Shown: one piece after another, positions 1 through 9,302 of the stretch
Layout of the letters: the number at the start of each line of letters is the position of its first letter
Position numbering within the stretch: the stretch's first letter is position 1
Source: Bacteroidaceae bacterium
Lineage (GTDB): Bacteria > Bacteroidota > Bacteroidia > Bacteroidales > Bacteroidaceae
DNA: 30,270 bases
Assembly: GCA_902362375.1 (NCBI GenBank)
Contig: CABIVS010000018.1
Coordinates: forward strand, 1 to 30,270
Direction of reading: 5' to 3'
Made by a program: the position numbers and the translations under genes
Notes under the pieces: generated by a model
The model's database searches: none
The model's input: the letters and a program-made list of their open reading frames with translations, nothing else
Told to the model about the DNA's origin: nothing

Positions 1-1265
1 AAGCCATCCTTAACCGCTTCATCAATAAACTTGAAATCCGTGGAGCCGTTTATCGTCCCGGCATCTACCAGCTGAATGGAAAACTGAATACTGTTCGTGA
101 ACTGGTAAACGAAGCCCAAGGCCTGACCGGTGATGCCTTCTTGAACCGTGCCGTTCTCTACCGTCAGCGTGAGGACTTGACTACCGAAGTTGTTCCAGTA
201 GACATTAAAGCTATCATGGACGGTACTTCCCAAAACATCATACTGATGAAAAATGACATCCTTTATATTCCGAGTATTCATGACCTGGAAGACAGGGGCA
301 ACGTCGTAATCCACGGTGAAGTAGCCAAACCGGATTCTTATCCTTATGCTGATAACATGACCCTTGAAGACTTGATTATTCAAGCAGGTGGATTACGTGA
401 AGCCGCTTCTGTAGTCCGTGTAGATGTATCCCGTAGAATTAAGAATCCTCGTAGTACAGTAGACAACGATACTATCGGCCAGATATATACATTCTCCCTG
501 AAAGAAGGTTTTATAGTGGATGGCACTCCCGGCTTTGTCCTTCAACCTTATGATGAAGTTTATGTACGTCGTAGTCCGGGTTATCAGGCTCAACAGAATG
601 TAGTTGTTGAAGGTGAAATTCTGTTCGGAGGGTCTTATGCTATGACCAGTCGTGAAGAACGTCTTTCGGACTTGATTAATAAAGCGGGAGGTGCAACGAA
701 TTATGCCTACTTACGTGGTGCCAAACTGACTCGTGTGGCCAATGCAAGTGAAAAGAAACGCATGGGTGATGTGATCCGCTTGATGAGCAGACAGTTGGGT
801 GAAGCTATGATGGACTCTTTGGGTGTTCGTGTGGAAGATACCTTTAGTGTTGGTATTGACTTGGAAAAGGCGCTCGCGAATCCTGGTAGTACAGCAGATA
901 TTGTATTACGTGAGGGTGATGTGATTTCTATTCCGAAAAACAATAATACAGTAACGATCAATGGTGCCGTAATGGTTCCAAATACAGTTTCTTATATGGA
1001 AGGAAAGAATATAGATTATTATCTGGATCAAGCTGGTGGTTATTCTGAAAATGCGAAGAAGAGTAAGAAATTTATAGTTTATATGAACGGTCAGGTAACT
1101 AAAGTGAAAGGTAGTGGTAAGAAGCAAATTGAGCCAGGTTGTGAGATAATTGTACCTAGTAAAGCTAAGAAGAAAACTAATATGGGGAATATCTTAGGTT
1201 ACGCTACTACATTTAGTACATTGGGAATGATGGTTGCTTCTATTGCTAACTTAATAAAGAAATAA
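1..1265 (+). CDS. Wza-type polysaccharide export protein (SLBB repeats), 5' partial
   Basis: The frame is open from the first complete codon at position 3, so the gene begins upstream of the window; the TTG at 141 is not the start. The visible protein has about four SLBB-type repeats, each of the form 'V.(I/V)xGEV..P..Y.....T..DLI..AGG'. Examples are 'RGAVYRPGIYQLNG' encoded near position 45, 'VVIHGEVAKPDSY', 'VVVEGEILFGGSY' and 'VTINGAVMVPNTV'. It ends with a hydrophobic/amphipathic segment (MGNILGYATTFSTLGMMVAS), as in Wza-type outer-membrane polysaccharide exporters. In this family the protein forms the outer-membrane conduit for capsule or exopolysaccharide. It precedes the Wzz-type gene by 12 bp, the usual Wza-Wzz pairing in Bacteroides capsule loci. 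The family assignment is firm; the N-terminal signal and the polysaccharide-export domain cannot be checked here. Confidence 0.9.
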   Translation, partial: AILNRFINKLEIRGAVYRPGIYQLNGKLNTVRELVNEAQGLTGDAFLNRAVLYRQREDLTTEVVPVDIKAIMDGTSQNIILMKNDILYIPSIHDLEDRGNVVIHGEVAKPDSYPYADNMTLEDLIIQAGGLREAASVVRVDVSRRIKNPRSTVDNDTIGQIYTFSLKEGFIVDGTPGFVLQPYDEVYVRRSPGYQAQQNVVVEGEILFGGSYAMTSREERLSDLINKAGGATNYAYLRGAKLTRVANASEKKRMGDVIRLMSRQLGEAMMDSLGVRVEDTFSVGIDLEKALANPGSTADIVLREGDVISIPKNNNTVTINGAVMVPNTVSYMEGKNIDYYLDQAGGYSENAKKSKKFIVYMNGQVTKVKGSGKKQIEPGCEIIVPSKAKKKTNMGNILGYATTFSTLGMMVASIANLIKK

Positions 1266-1277
1266 CGAATCCCTTTT

Positions 1278-2414
1278 ATGGCTACTCTGATGGAACATGC
1301 GTCTGAAAAGGAAACAAAGCAGTTGCACAATATTCACAATGATGAGGAGATTGAAATCGATTTGATAGATCTTCTTCGTAAGGTTATAGGTATTCGTAAG
1401 AAAATCTATAAAGCAGTCGGTATCGGACTGATAATTGGTATTATTGTTGCAATAAGTATTCCTAAGCAGTACACGGTTGAAGTTACCCTTTCTCCGGAAA
1501 TGGCTAATAACAAGGGTGGGGGGATATCCGGTTTGGCAGCTTCTTTTTTAGGAAGTGGAGTTTCTATGGGTGACGGCACTGATGCTTTGAATGCTTCTTT
1601 GTCTGCTGATATTGTCTCTTCTACCCCTTTTTTGTTGGAACTTTTTAATATGAAAGTTCCTGTGTCAGGGAGTGAGGAAATATTTTTAAGTTCCTATTTG
1701 GATGAAGAGTCATCCCCTTGGTGGGGGTATGTGATTGGATTTCCCGGTGTGGTAGTTGGTGGAGTAAAGTCCTTGTTTACCGAAAATGAGGATGAATCCA
1801 TATTTTACAATAAAGCGAGTCTGGGCACAATTGAATTATCCAAAAAGGAATCTCAGAAGGTTGAATCACTAAAGAAAAAGATTGCTGCTTCTGTAGATAA
1901 GAAAACCTCAATGACTACCGTTTCCGTGACTTTGCAGCATCCTAAGGTTGCTGCAACTGTTGCTGACTCTGTAGTTAAGAAATTGCAGGAATATATCATA
2001 GATTATCGTACATCCAAATCTAAAGAGGATTGTCTCTATTTGGAGAAACTATTTAAAGAACGTCAGCAGGAATATTACGAAGCACAGAAAAAATACGCCG
2101 ATTATATGGATTCTCATGATAATATCATTTTGCAGAGTGTTCGTTCTGAACAAGAACGTTTACAAAATGATATGAGTCTTGCTTATCAGGTATATAGTCA
2201 GGTTGCCAGTCAGCTTCAGGTCGCTAGAGCCAAAGTTCAGGAGGAGAAGCCTGTATTTGCGGTTGTAGAGCCTGCGGTTGTGCCATTATATCCTTCAGGA
2301 ACTAGTAGGAAGGTATATGTTTTAGCTTTTGTTTTCCTATCAGTTTGTTTTGTTGTATTATGGAATTTATTCGGAAAAGATCTTCTGAATAAGTTCAAAG
2401 AAGTATGTGCCTAA
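1278..2414 (+). CDS. Wzz-type chain-length determinant / polysaccharide co-polymerase
   Basis: This 378-residue protein has the polysaccharide co-polymerase layout. A cytoplasmic N-terminus with the 'EIDLIDLLRKV' motif leads into a transmembrane helix at about residues 43-60 (AVGIGLIIGIIVAISIP). A long periplasmic part follows, rich in predicted helix and coiled coil (about 240-310), and a C-terminal membrane helix lies at about 347-366 (VYVLAFVFLSVCFVVLW). The proline-rich 'PAVVPLYPSGTSRK' just before the last helix is typical of Wzz. There is no tyrosine-kinase (BY-kinase) domain, so this is the short Wzz form and not a full Wzc. It would set polymer length together with Wzy and connect to the upstream Wza-type protein. 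It lies 12 bp after the export gene and 19 bp before the initiating transferase. Confidence 0.9.
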   Translation: MATLMEHASEKETKQLHNIHNDEEIEIDLIDLLRKVIGIRKKIYKAVGIGLIIGIIVAISIPKQYTVEVTLSPEMANNKGGGISGLAASFLGSGVSMGDGTDALNASLSADIVSSTPFLLELFNMKVPVSGSEEIFLSSYLDEESSPWWGYVIGFPGVVVGGVKSLFTENEDESIFYNKASLGTIELSKKESQKVESLKKKIAASVDKKTSMTTVSVTLQHPKVAATVADSVVKKLQEYIIDYRTSKSKEDCLYLEKLFKERQQEYYEAQKKYADYMDSHDNIILQSVRSEQERLQNDMSLAYQVYSQVASQLQVARAKVQEEKPVFAVVEPAVVPLYPSGTSRKVYVLAFVFLSVCFVVLWNLFGKDLLNKFKEVCA

Positions 2415-2433
2415 AATCAATCTTTAATATGAT

Positions 2434-3846
2434 ATGGTATCAACCACCAGTCAAATCAATAAATTTATAGAATTTATAGCAGTTCTGGGAGATCTGATCA
2501 TTCTGAATTTGGTTTTGTTCTTTCTCCTTTTCTTTTGGGAAGAAGCTTTTGTCTCTTTGCCTTTTTCTTGTAGGGTCTCATGGATGATGACTTCGTTAAG
2601 TCTTTGTTATCTAGCCTGTTCGGGTTCTCGTGGTAGGGTTTGGAATAGTCGTGGTATTCGTCCCGACCAGCTAGTGCTGCGTGTATTGAAGAATATTATA
2701 GCTTTTTTCATCTTTTGGGCATGTATCATGACTTTTAGTGGAATTTCTATATATTCTCCTCTTTTCTTTGTCGCCTATTTTTCTTTCCTCTTTGTCATTT
2801 TAAGTATTTATCGCATTATTATCCGTCATATCCTGATAGTCTATTGTGCTAAGGGAAAGCATAGACGTTATGCCGTTTTTATAGGAGGAGGCAATAATAT
2901 GCAGGTTTTGTATGAGGAGATGGAGAATTCCCTGACTTCTTCCCTGTATGAGGTTGTGGGTTATTTTGATATTAAACCGAATGATGCTCTTTCCTCCCAA
3001 TGTTCTTATTTGGGCAATCCTGATGGCTTTTCAGATTTTATGTTTGCACACCCCGGAATCAAGCATGTCTTTTGTTCTTTGTCAATGGAGGAGGGACGTT
3101 ATAATTTTTCTATCATGAATTATTGTGAGAACCACTTGCTTTATTTTCATGGTGTCCCTAATGTATGCAAAGGTTTTCCCCGTCGTATTTGGCACAGTAT
3201 GGTTGGCAATATGCCTATTTTGAATCTGCGTTATGAGCCTTTGGGTAAGATGGAGAACCGTATATTGAAACGGATATTTGATGTTGTTTTCTCCGGTCTT
3301 TTTCTAGTTATAGTTTTTCCCTTTATCTATCTTATAGTAGGAAGTGTCATAAAGTTGACTTCTCCCGGTCCTATACTTTTTAAGCAAATGCGAACAGGTT
3401 TGAACGGGGGGGATTTTGTGTGTTACAAATTCCGTTCAATGAAAGTGAATGATGAAGCTGACAGTAAACAGGCTACGGCTGATGATCCCCGTAAAACCCG
3501 ATTTGGAAATTTTCTCCGTCGTTCTAATATTGACGAACTTCCCCAGTTTATCAATGTGTTTAAGGGTGATATGTCTATAGTTGGTCCCCGCCCTCATATG
3601 TTGGCTCATACGGAAACTTATGCCAGGTTGATTGATAAATATATGGTAAGACACTTTATTAAACCTGGGGTAACCGGTTGGGCTCAAACACATGGTTTCC
3701 GTGGTGAAACGAGGGAACTGTCACAGATGGAGGGACGTGTAAGGGCTGATATTTGGTATATGGAGCATTGGACATTATTGCTTGATTTGTATATCATTTA
3801 TAAGACTGTAATAAATGTATTCATAGGAGAAAAGAATGCATACTAA
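2434..3846 (+). CDS. Initiating undecaprenyl-phosphate sugar phosphotransferase (WbaP/WcaJ type)
   Basis: This 470-residue protein has about four N-terminal membrane helices (around residues 12-34, 48-62, 87-103 and 108-131). A Rossmann-like middle part follows (YAVFIGGGNN near 146), then a C-terminal bacterial sugar transferase domain at about 277-465. The domain signatures are clear: 'KRIFDVVFSG' at its start, 'SPGPILFKQMR', 'YKFRSM' at 331-336, the Asp-Glu pair of 'DELPQ' at 367-371, 'VGPRPH' at 383-388 and 'KPGVTGWAQ'. In this family the enzyme moves a hexose- or related sugar-1-phosphate from a UDP-sugar to undecaprenyl phosphate at the inner membrane, which is the committed first step of repeat-unit assembly. 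Full length agrees with the family. Which sugar is used (glucose, galactose or another) cannot be told from sequence. Confidence 0.92.
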   Translation: MVSTTSQINKFIEFIAVLGDLIILNLVLFFLLFFWEEAFVSLPFSCRVSWMMTSLSLCYLACSGSRGRVWNSRGIRPDQLVLRVLKNIIAFFIFWACIMTFSGISIYSPLFFVAYFSFLFVILSIYRIIIRHILIVYCAKGKHRRYAVFIGGGNNMQVLYEEMENSLTSSLYEVVGYFDIKPNDALSSQCSYLGNPDGFSDFMFAHPGIKHVFCSLSMEEGRYNFSIMNYCENHLLYFHGVPNVCKGFPRRIWHSMVGNMPILNLRYEPLGKMENRILKRIFDVVFSGLFLVIVFPFIYLIVGSVIKLTSPGPILFKQMRTGLNGGDFVCYKFRSMKVNDEADSKQATADDPRKTRFGNFLRRSNIDELPQFINVFKGDMSIVGPRPHMLAHTETYARLIDKYMVRHFIKPGVTGWAQTHGFRGETRELSQMEGRVRADIWYMEHWTLLLDLYIIYKTVINVFIGEKNAY

Positions 3847-3929
3847 ATGAGTATTTAGAATAGATAAATGGATTGCTTTTAAGATGAGTATAAAGTAATT
3901 GGATGCTTGTAAATAATTAGATCTCGTAA

Positions 3930-5159
3930 ATGATGAATATTAGTAAAATTCATAACTGTTATGGATGTGGTATTTGTGCAATTGCTTGTGGACAAAAAAT
4001 AATAGATATTAGCTTGAATGATGATGGTTTTTATGAACCTTATATTATAGACGAATGTAGATGTACTAATTGTGGCATTTGTACAGAAGTTTGTGCTTAT
4101 CTGCACGAAGATTTGTCTTTAAAAGAATCAGAGATAAGGTCATACGCTGCATGGAGTAAAGATCATTTAGTAAGACGTAAATGTTCATCTGGTGGTATCG
4201 GATTTGAAGTAGGAAAACACTTGTTACAAGAAGGCTTTAAAGTTTGTGGCGTCCGTTATGATGCAGAGAGAGGGAAAGCTGTTCATTTTATAGCTAAAAA
4301 CATTGATGAATGGGTACTGAGTATTGGTAGTAAATATATTCAAAGTTTTACTTTGGATGGTTTTAAGTCCATTAATAGGAAAGAAAAATATCTCATTACA
4401 GGTACCCCCTGTCAGATAGACTCTTTCCGCAGATATATTCAAAGATTCAAGTGTGAGGATAGTTTTGTATTACTTGATTTTTTCTGTCATGGAGTTCCCA
4501 CCATGCATCTTTGGAAGAAATATATTGAATGGGCAGAACGGAAAGTTGGAAAAATTACATACGCCTCTTGGCGTAATAAGTGGACCGGTTGGCATGATTC
4601 TTATGCGATGGGTATAGACGGTGAGGAACATGGCAACAAAATAGGCTGTCATGAGTCTTATGATACATTAATAAGAGAAAAAAGAAGTTTTATAGAATCT
4701 AAACTCACGCAAGGAGATATGTTTTATACGTTGTTTTTAGGGGATTGCTGTTTAGGTAAACAATGTCTTGAGCATTGTAAATATAAATATGATCATTCTT
4801 CAGCTGATATTCGTATTGGTGATTTATGGGGTAAAGCATATATCAACAATGAAGATGGTGTTAGTGCCGCCATTGCATTTACCTCAAAAGGAAATGAAAT
4901 CTTGCGTCAGTGCAATTGTGAATTGAGAGAGCATCCTTTTTCACTAGTGGCAGAAGGGCAAATGAAGGCGTCACCTTTGAAAAAGAAAAGGTTTGAAAAA
5001 ATTCAAAAATCCCTCAAGGATAAAAATATAATTATTGAGGATATTTACGAGATGTATATGAAGATATACAAAATTGAATTATGGAAAAAGCGTTTGAGAA
5101 ACCCTCTTAAATCAGTTTTTAATTTAATAAGGAAATTCGGATGGAAATTTGCACGATAA
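3930..5159 (+). CDS. 4Fe-4S protein of the coenzyme F420 hydrogenase/dehydrogenase beta-subunit family
   Basis: This 409-residue protein opens with two ferredoxin motifs: CxxCxxCxxxC at Cys10/13/16/20 (NCYGCGICAIACG) and again at Cys45/48/51/55. The rest matches the F420 hydrogenase/dehydrogenase beta-subunit fold, with 'KCSSGGIGFEVGKHLL', 'GTPCQIDSFRRY', 'DFFCHGVPT' and a later cysteine cluster 'CCLGKQCLEHCKYKY', then 'DIRIGDLWG'. Such proteins recur in polysaccharide loci next to pyruvyl-transferase-family genes. Their reaction in these loci is not well settled; a redox step on the sugar is a guess. The ATG at 3930 is followed directly by a second one at 3933, and either could be used. The 3' end overlaps the next gene by 19 bp, which suggests translational coupling. 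It is markedly AT-rich compared with the three upstream genes. Confidence 0.85.
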   Translation: MMNISKIHNCYGCGICAIACGQKIIDISLNDDGFYEPYIIDECRCTNCGICTEVCAYLHEDLSLKESEIRSYAAWSKDHLVRRKCSSGGIGFEVGKHLLQEGFKVCGVRYDAERGKAVHFIAKNIDEWVLSIGSKYIQSFTLDGFKSINRKEKYLITGTPCQIDSFRRYIQRFKCEDSFVLLDFFCHGVPTMHLWKKYIEWAERKVGKITYASWRNKWTGWHDSYAMGIDGEEHGNKIGCHESYDTLIREKRSFIESKLTQGDMFYTLFLGDCCLGKQCLEHCKYKYDHSSADIRIGDLWGKAYINNEDGVSAAIAFTSKGNEILRQCNCELREHPFSLVAEGQMKASPLKKKRFEKIQKSLKDKNIIIEDIYEMYMKIYKIELWKKRLRNPLKSVFNLIRKFGWKFAR

Positions 5160-6262
5160 CATGTCATAGAGTGTATAATTATGGTGCTTCGCTTCAAGCT
5201 TTTGCATTACAGTATTATTTAGAATCTTTGGGGCATAAGGTTGAAATAATAGATTATCTGCCATATTATCACCAGAGTCGATACAATTTTCTTTATATCC
5301 CTTTAGAATCCAATCATTATACGTTGTTTTCTTCAAATGGCTTTATGCGGTTGGTATATGGTATCTTGAAGAATCTATGTATTTTTAAAACTTGGGGGCG
5401 AAAAAAGAAGTTTGATGATTTCACAAAGTCATTCCTAAAAATGACTTCGACACATTATGAAACGATTGAGGAATTGAGGGATAATCCACCTATTGCTGAT
5501 ATTTACGTGGCTGGCAGTGATCAAATTTGGAATACGGAAATGTATAATGGCAAAGACCCTGCTTATTATTTAGATTTTGGTAATTCCTCAATAAAGCGAA
5601 TCTCTTATGCTGCCAGTATTGCTGTTGGCAAAATTGGAAAAGATTTAGAAGATGTAATCAGGAACCGACTGTCTAAATTTAGCCAGATTTCAGTAAGAGA
5701 AGCATCTGGAGTTGGTATTGTCGGGAATTTGGGAATTAAGGCAGAACTTGTACTGGATCCAGTTTTCTTGTTGGAGAAAAGAGAGTGGTTATATATGGCG
5801 ACAAAGGGCACTCAGCATCCTGAAAAAATCAAAAGTCACTATATTCTTGTCTATGACTTTTTGCATGATGATAGAATTAGAATGTTTGTTGCAAAGTTAA
5901 AAGACCGATATGGAGTATTGGTTGTATCTATAAACGATTATAGACCGTTGAACTATGCAGATGTTAATATCAATGATGCTGGTCCTTTGGAGTTCTTAAA
6001 TCTCGTTGCAAATGCTGATTATATAGTTTCCAATTCATTTCATGCAACAGCCTTTTCTATTATTTTAGAAAAAGAGTTTTATGTATATCCTCTTATGGGG
6101 CAAAATAATTCATCCCGAATGGAAGATTTGTTAAGAGGATTGGGACTAGAAAAAAGGTTTAATCCTTCGGAAATACAGAAAAACATAAATTATGAAATCG
6201 TTAAAGAGTTGTTAGATTATAAAAGGGTGAAGAGTGCGAACTTCATTAACGATAGTTTATGA
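5141..6262 (+). CDS. Polysaccharide pyruvyl transferase family protein
   Basis: This 373-residue protein begins 'MEICTITCHRVYNYGASLQA', the usual N-terminus of this family, with the nucleotide-fold continuation 'LESLGHKVEIIDY'. It carries the family hallmark 'GSDQIWN' near residue 126, 'ISYAASIAVG' just after, 'SVREASGVGIV...LDPVFLL' in the middle, and 'VSNSFHATAFSIILEKEF' in the C-terminal half. Family members (such as WcaK/CsaB relatives) transfer pyruvate from phosphoenolpyruvate to a sugar as a ketal, adding negative charge to the polymer; many relatives in capsule loci have untested substrates. It overlaps the preceding iron-sulfur gene by 19 bp, so the two are probably made and used together. 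Confidence 0.87.
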   Translation: MEICTITCHRVYNYGASLQAFALQYYLESLGHKVEIIDYLPYYHQSRYNFLYIPLESNHYTLFSSNGFMRLVYGILKNLCIFKTWGRKKKFDDFTKSFLKMTSTHYETIEELRDNPPIADIYVAGSDQIWNTEMYNGKDPAYYLDFGNSSIKRISYAASIAVGKIGKDLEDVIRNRLSKFSQISVREASGVGIVGNLGIKAELVLDPVFLLEKREWLYMATKGTQHPEKIKSHYILVYDFLHDDRIRMFVAKLKDRYGVLVVSINDYRPLNYADVNINDAGPLEFLNLVANADYIVSNSFHATAFSIILEKEFYVYPLMGQNNSSRMEDLLRGLGLEKRFNPSEIQKNINYEIVKELLDYKRVKSANFINDSL

Positions 6263-6536
6263 TTGAGTTTTCTACAATAAAGTTCTTTTGATCTTTGTGT
6301 AATAAACTAAAAGACTCTACTCTGATAAAACACTTTTCTAGATCTTTGTTTACAGAATTTGTGCCTGAAAACAGTAAAAGGAAAATATGCAATATAGTGG
6401 AAGAATATGACTTTTTGAAAGATTATAAATGAGAAAAGTTACATGCCCACCAAATTAAATAGAACAATTATTATCTATAACAGTGACAAACTATTGTATT
6501 GAACTTTGACTATTATGATTTTAAGATACTTACTAA
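6263..6536 (+). other. AT-rich intergenic stretch with a possible gene remnant
   Basis: This 274-bp gap is unusual in an otherwise tightly packed operon. One + frame is open from 6292 to the TGA at 6430-6432 and reads as protein-like sequence ('LIKHFSRSLFTEFVPENSKR', then '...IVEEYDFLKDYK'), but it has no in-frame ATG. It could be the decayed 3' end of a lost capsule gene, left from cassette exchange, or chance coding potential. I see no clear promoter, terminator or RNA here. Confidence 0.3.
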
Positions 6537-8063
6537 ATGACCAATAATAAAAGAATTGCAAAAAATGCCATGTTTTTATACTTGCGCATGCTTGTGATTA
6601 TGTTAATCACACTCTATACGTCAAGACAAATGCTGAAGATTTTAGGGGTTGAGAATTATGGTATTTATAATATTGTGGGTGGGGTAGTAGTGTTTTCTTC
6701 TTTTATATCTACAGCAATGTCTTCTGCATCTCAGCGATTTATCTCTTATAGTATTGGAGAAAAGAGTGGTTACAGTACATCAATTACGTTCTCTACATCA
6801 CTTCGTTTACATTATGCTTTGGGGTTTGTTGCGATATTATTATTAGAGAGTATTGGCTATTGGTTTATGATCACACAATTGCATATTCCTTCTGAGAGAT
6901 TTATTGCTGCATTATGGACATTTCACATATCGGTGGCGATTATGTTTTTTACATTTATCAGATCTCCCTATTTGTCAGCCATCATATCTTTTGAAAGGAT
7001 GGACATTATTGCCATATTGTCTGGTATAGAATCAGTATTAAAATTGATTGTTATTTTGATCCTTCCTTTTATAAAGTATGACGATCTTATCATATACTCG
7101 TTATTACTCTTGATGGTCACTTTGTTAACTAATGCTGGATATTATCTAATTGCAAAGTATAAGTTAAACATATTTTTTGTAAAATGCTACCACAAAGAAC
7201 TTACTCGAAAGATGCTTAGTTTTTCTTGGTGGGTATTTATGGGAGGTATTGGTAATATAGCTCGAGGTCAAGGAATAAATATGCTATTCAATACATTCTT
7301 TGGTGTTGTTGTGAATGCCGCAATGGGTATAGCTAATCAGGTTGGTAATGCAGTTAATATGTTTATGACGAATTTTACTATGGCTTTTAATCCACAAATT
7401 GTGCAACTATATGCTGAGCGGAAAGTAGGTGAATTTCATGATTTATCCATCAGGGCATCTAAATTTTCGTTTTTATTGATGAGTTTTATGGTCTTGCCAT
7501 TGATAACTTGTATGGATAAAGTACTTACTTTTTGGTTGGGTGAATATCCTGAATATACCAGTTCTTTCTCTGTTTGTGTGGTGTTAGCTATTCTTGTTGA
7601 TGCTATGTCAGCGCCATTGTGGATAGCCGTTGGTGCTGTGGGCAAAGTAAGAACATATCAGATTCTCATGTTTATATTAAGTGTTATAGTACTCCCCGCT
7701 TGCTGGGTATTACTGTTACTAGGCTTTACTCCTGCTACGTGTATGATATGTAATATCGTTGTTAATTTTTTAATGATGGTAGTACGAATAGTATTATTAG
7801 GCAACTATACAGGCTTTCCTCAGTTATACTACTTTATTCATATTGTCTTTAAAGGTACTGTTGTCTTTTTACTTATATTGGGTATATTGATTTATTTTGA
7901 AAGTTGCATAAATCTGTCTGGTTTCGTTGATGTTGTTGTGGTGACATTAGTCTCTTGTGTACTGTCTGTTATCCTATTTGGAAGTCTTTACCTCAATATA
8001 CAAGAGAGGTATATGATAAAAAAAGTGATTTGTAAGTTTATTATACGATTTGCGCATAAGTAG
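6537..8063 (+). CDS. wzx: Wzx-type oligosaccharide flippase (MATE/PST superfamily)
   Basis: This 508-residue integral membrane protein has about 12-14 hydrophobic segments along its length. The N-terminus has the typical flippase pattern 'NAMFLYLRMLVIMLITLYTS', then 'LGVENYGIYNIVGGVVVF' and 'STAMSSASQRFISYSIG'. The middle part contains 'SWWVFMGGIGNIARGQG' and 'GIANQVGNAVNMFMTNFTMA', seen in polysaccharide-biosynthesis flippases of Bacteroides capsule loci. It would move the undecaprenyl-linked repeat unit from the cytoplasmic to the periplasmic face of the inner membrane before Wzy polymerisation. Length and hydrophobic profile fit the family. The gene starts after a 274-bp AT-rich gap and is followed by another gap of about 180 bp. 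Confidence 0.9.
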   Translation: MTNNKRIAKNAMFLYLRMLVIMLITLYTSRQMLKILGVENYGIYNIVGGVVVFSSFISTAMSSASQRFISYSIGEKSGYSTSITFSTSLRLHYALGFVAILLLESIGYWFMITQLHIPSERFIAALWTFHISVAIMFFTFIRSPYLSAIISFERMDIIAILSGIESVLKLIVILILPFIKYDDLIIYSLLLLMVTLLTNAGYYLIAKYKLNIFFVKCYHKELTRKMLSFSWWVFMGGIGNIARGQGINMLFNTFFGVVVNAAMGIANQVGNAVNMFMTNFTMAFNPQIVQLYAERKVGEFHDLSIRASKFSFLLMSFMVLPLITCMDKVLTFWLGEYPEYTSSFSVCVVLAILVDAMSAPLWIAVGAVGKVRTYQILMFILSVIVLPACWVLLLLGFTPATCMICNIVVNFLMMVVRIVLLGNYTGFPQLYYFIHIVFKGTVVFLLILGILIYFESCINLSGFVDVVVVTLVSCVLSVILFGSLYLNIQERYMIKKVICKFIIRFAHK

Positions 8064-8146
8064 ACGTAATCTCCTTTTAAAGATACTAATAAAGACTTGA
8101 AAAGCGAGAGAGTGATTTTTTATCAGTAATTTTGGGGGAGAAATTT

Positions 8147-8254
8147 ATGATGTTTCATTGTGATGAAAGTGTTACTTCTTGTGAGATATCACTACCGATA
8201 ATTACACCAATAATTACAATGTTTATAAGTTTGAGCATGATTATTAATGAATAA
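8147..8254 (+). CDS. Possible 35-residue ORF or remnant upstream of the DUF6625-like gene
   Basis: A strong purine-rich site (GGGGGAG, seven bases before the ATG) precedes a short frame that begins MMFHCDESVTSCEIS and ends '...SLSMIINE'. The second half is hydrophobic. It has no recognisable family. Its stop overlaps the ATG at 8247 that is one possible start of the next gene. It may be a leader peptide, the remnant of a displaced gene, or chance. The unusually good ribosome-binding sequence is the only reason to list it. Confidence 0.25.
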   Translation: MMFHCDESVTSCEISLPIITPIITMFISLSMIINE

Positions 8255-8366
8255 ATCGCACGAAAAATTAGTATCTAGTGAAAAAGGGGATATGCAACTA
8301 TTACCGATGAATATTGTAAAGCAGTTTAATATTAATCAAAAATATAACTTATTTTATCGCTATAAT

Positions 8367-9302
8367 ATGACAACAATAAAAATCATATTCCCATACTTTG
8401 GAACATTCCCACCACAGTTTAAATTCTGGTGGGCATCTGCTTTGAACAATCCTGGTGTAAACTTTCTGATAGTTACCGATAATAAGACTGTTAAGAGTGA
8501 GATGAATATTGAGGTAGTGTATATGACATTTGATGAATGTCGTGAACGTGTACAGCGTTGCTTCGACTTTCCTGTTGCTTTGCCATCTCCATACAAACTT
8601 TGTGATTTTAGACCTGCTTATTTGCTGATATTTAATGAGTTAGTTGGGGATGTTGATTTCTTTGGATGGGGAGATGTCGATCTTATCTATGGTAATATAC
8701 GAGAGATTGTTACAGAAGAAGTTCTTGCACAGTATGATGTTATTTCTGGTTGGGGACATCTTACATTACTACGCAATAACGATTATTGGAAACATTTCTT
8801 TGAATTACAAGTGGATGGTTTCCAAGATTACAAAACTGTATATCAAGATTCGAAAAATTTCGGATTTGATGAATATTGGCATGGTGGTACTGCCGATAAA
8901 GCCAAGTATCTGCATGCAGACAAGGTATGGGACACGCGACCTTTTGATGACCTACGTGTTCCGGAATCTAATTTAAACTTTAAGTCAGGAATTCGTGCCA
9001 TGTATGAGAATGATTATTTGATATTTGAATATAAGGACAAGTATATGTATCGGGTTTACTTAATAGGACACAGTATAGTCAAGGAACCTATCATGTATAT
9101 GCATTTCAAGCGTCGCCTGAAAATACTCAAGCCATGCACTAATAATACAGAAAAATACCTTATAGTTCCCAACAAGATTATTGATTGGGAAGAACCTGCA
9201 TTCGACAAAATATTGGCTTGGAGTAAGTGCGGTTTGTTAAAGCAGTATATATTCACTATGCAATCTAAGGTAATAGGGAAGTTAAAGAAATTGTTAAGAT
9301 GA
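8367..9302 (+). CDS. DUF6625-like putative glycosyltransferase
   Basis: The conserved part begins 'MTTIKIIFPYFGTFPPQFKF', the usual N-terminus of this family, so I place the start at the ATG at 8367 (311 residues). An in-frame ATG at 8247 would add 40 residues that look unrelated. The pattern 'FPYFG..P..F.FWW.S...NPGV.FLIVTD' is followed by 'YKLCDFRPAYLLIFNELVGD', 'DFFGWGDVDLIYGNIRE' (a GT-A-like acidic patch, D-V-D) and 'GWGHLTLLRN'. In capsule loci these proteins are taken to be glycosyltransferases on the basis of fold and context; donor and acceptor are unknown. The stop codon overlaps the next start as ATGA (9299-9302), so translation is probably coupled to the GT4. Confidence 0.72.
   Translation: MTTIKIIFPYFGTFPPQFKFWWASALNNPGVNFLIVTDNKTVKSEMNIEVVYMTFDECRERVQRCFDFPVALPSPYKLCDFRPAYLLIFNELVGDVDFFGWGDVDLIYGNIREIVTEEVLAQYDVISGWGHLTLLRNNDYWKHFFELQVDGFQDYKTVYQDSKNFGFDEYWHGGTADKAKYLHADKVWDTRPFDDLRVPESNLNFKSGIRAMYENDYLIFEYKDKYMYRVYLIGHSIVKEPIMYMHFKRRLKILKPCTNNTEKYLIVPNKIIDWEEPAFDKILAWSKCGLLKQYIFTMQSKVIGKLKKLLR

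Noticed and set aside
141..1265. TTG at 141 as the start of the export gene
   Set aside because: The frame stays open to the window edge and the upstream residues form another SLBB repeat, so the gene starts outside.
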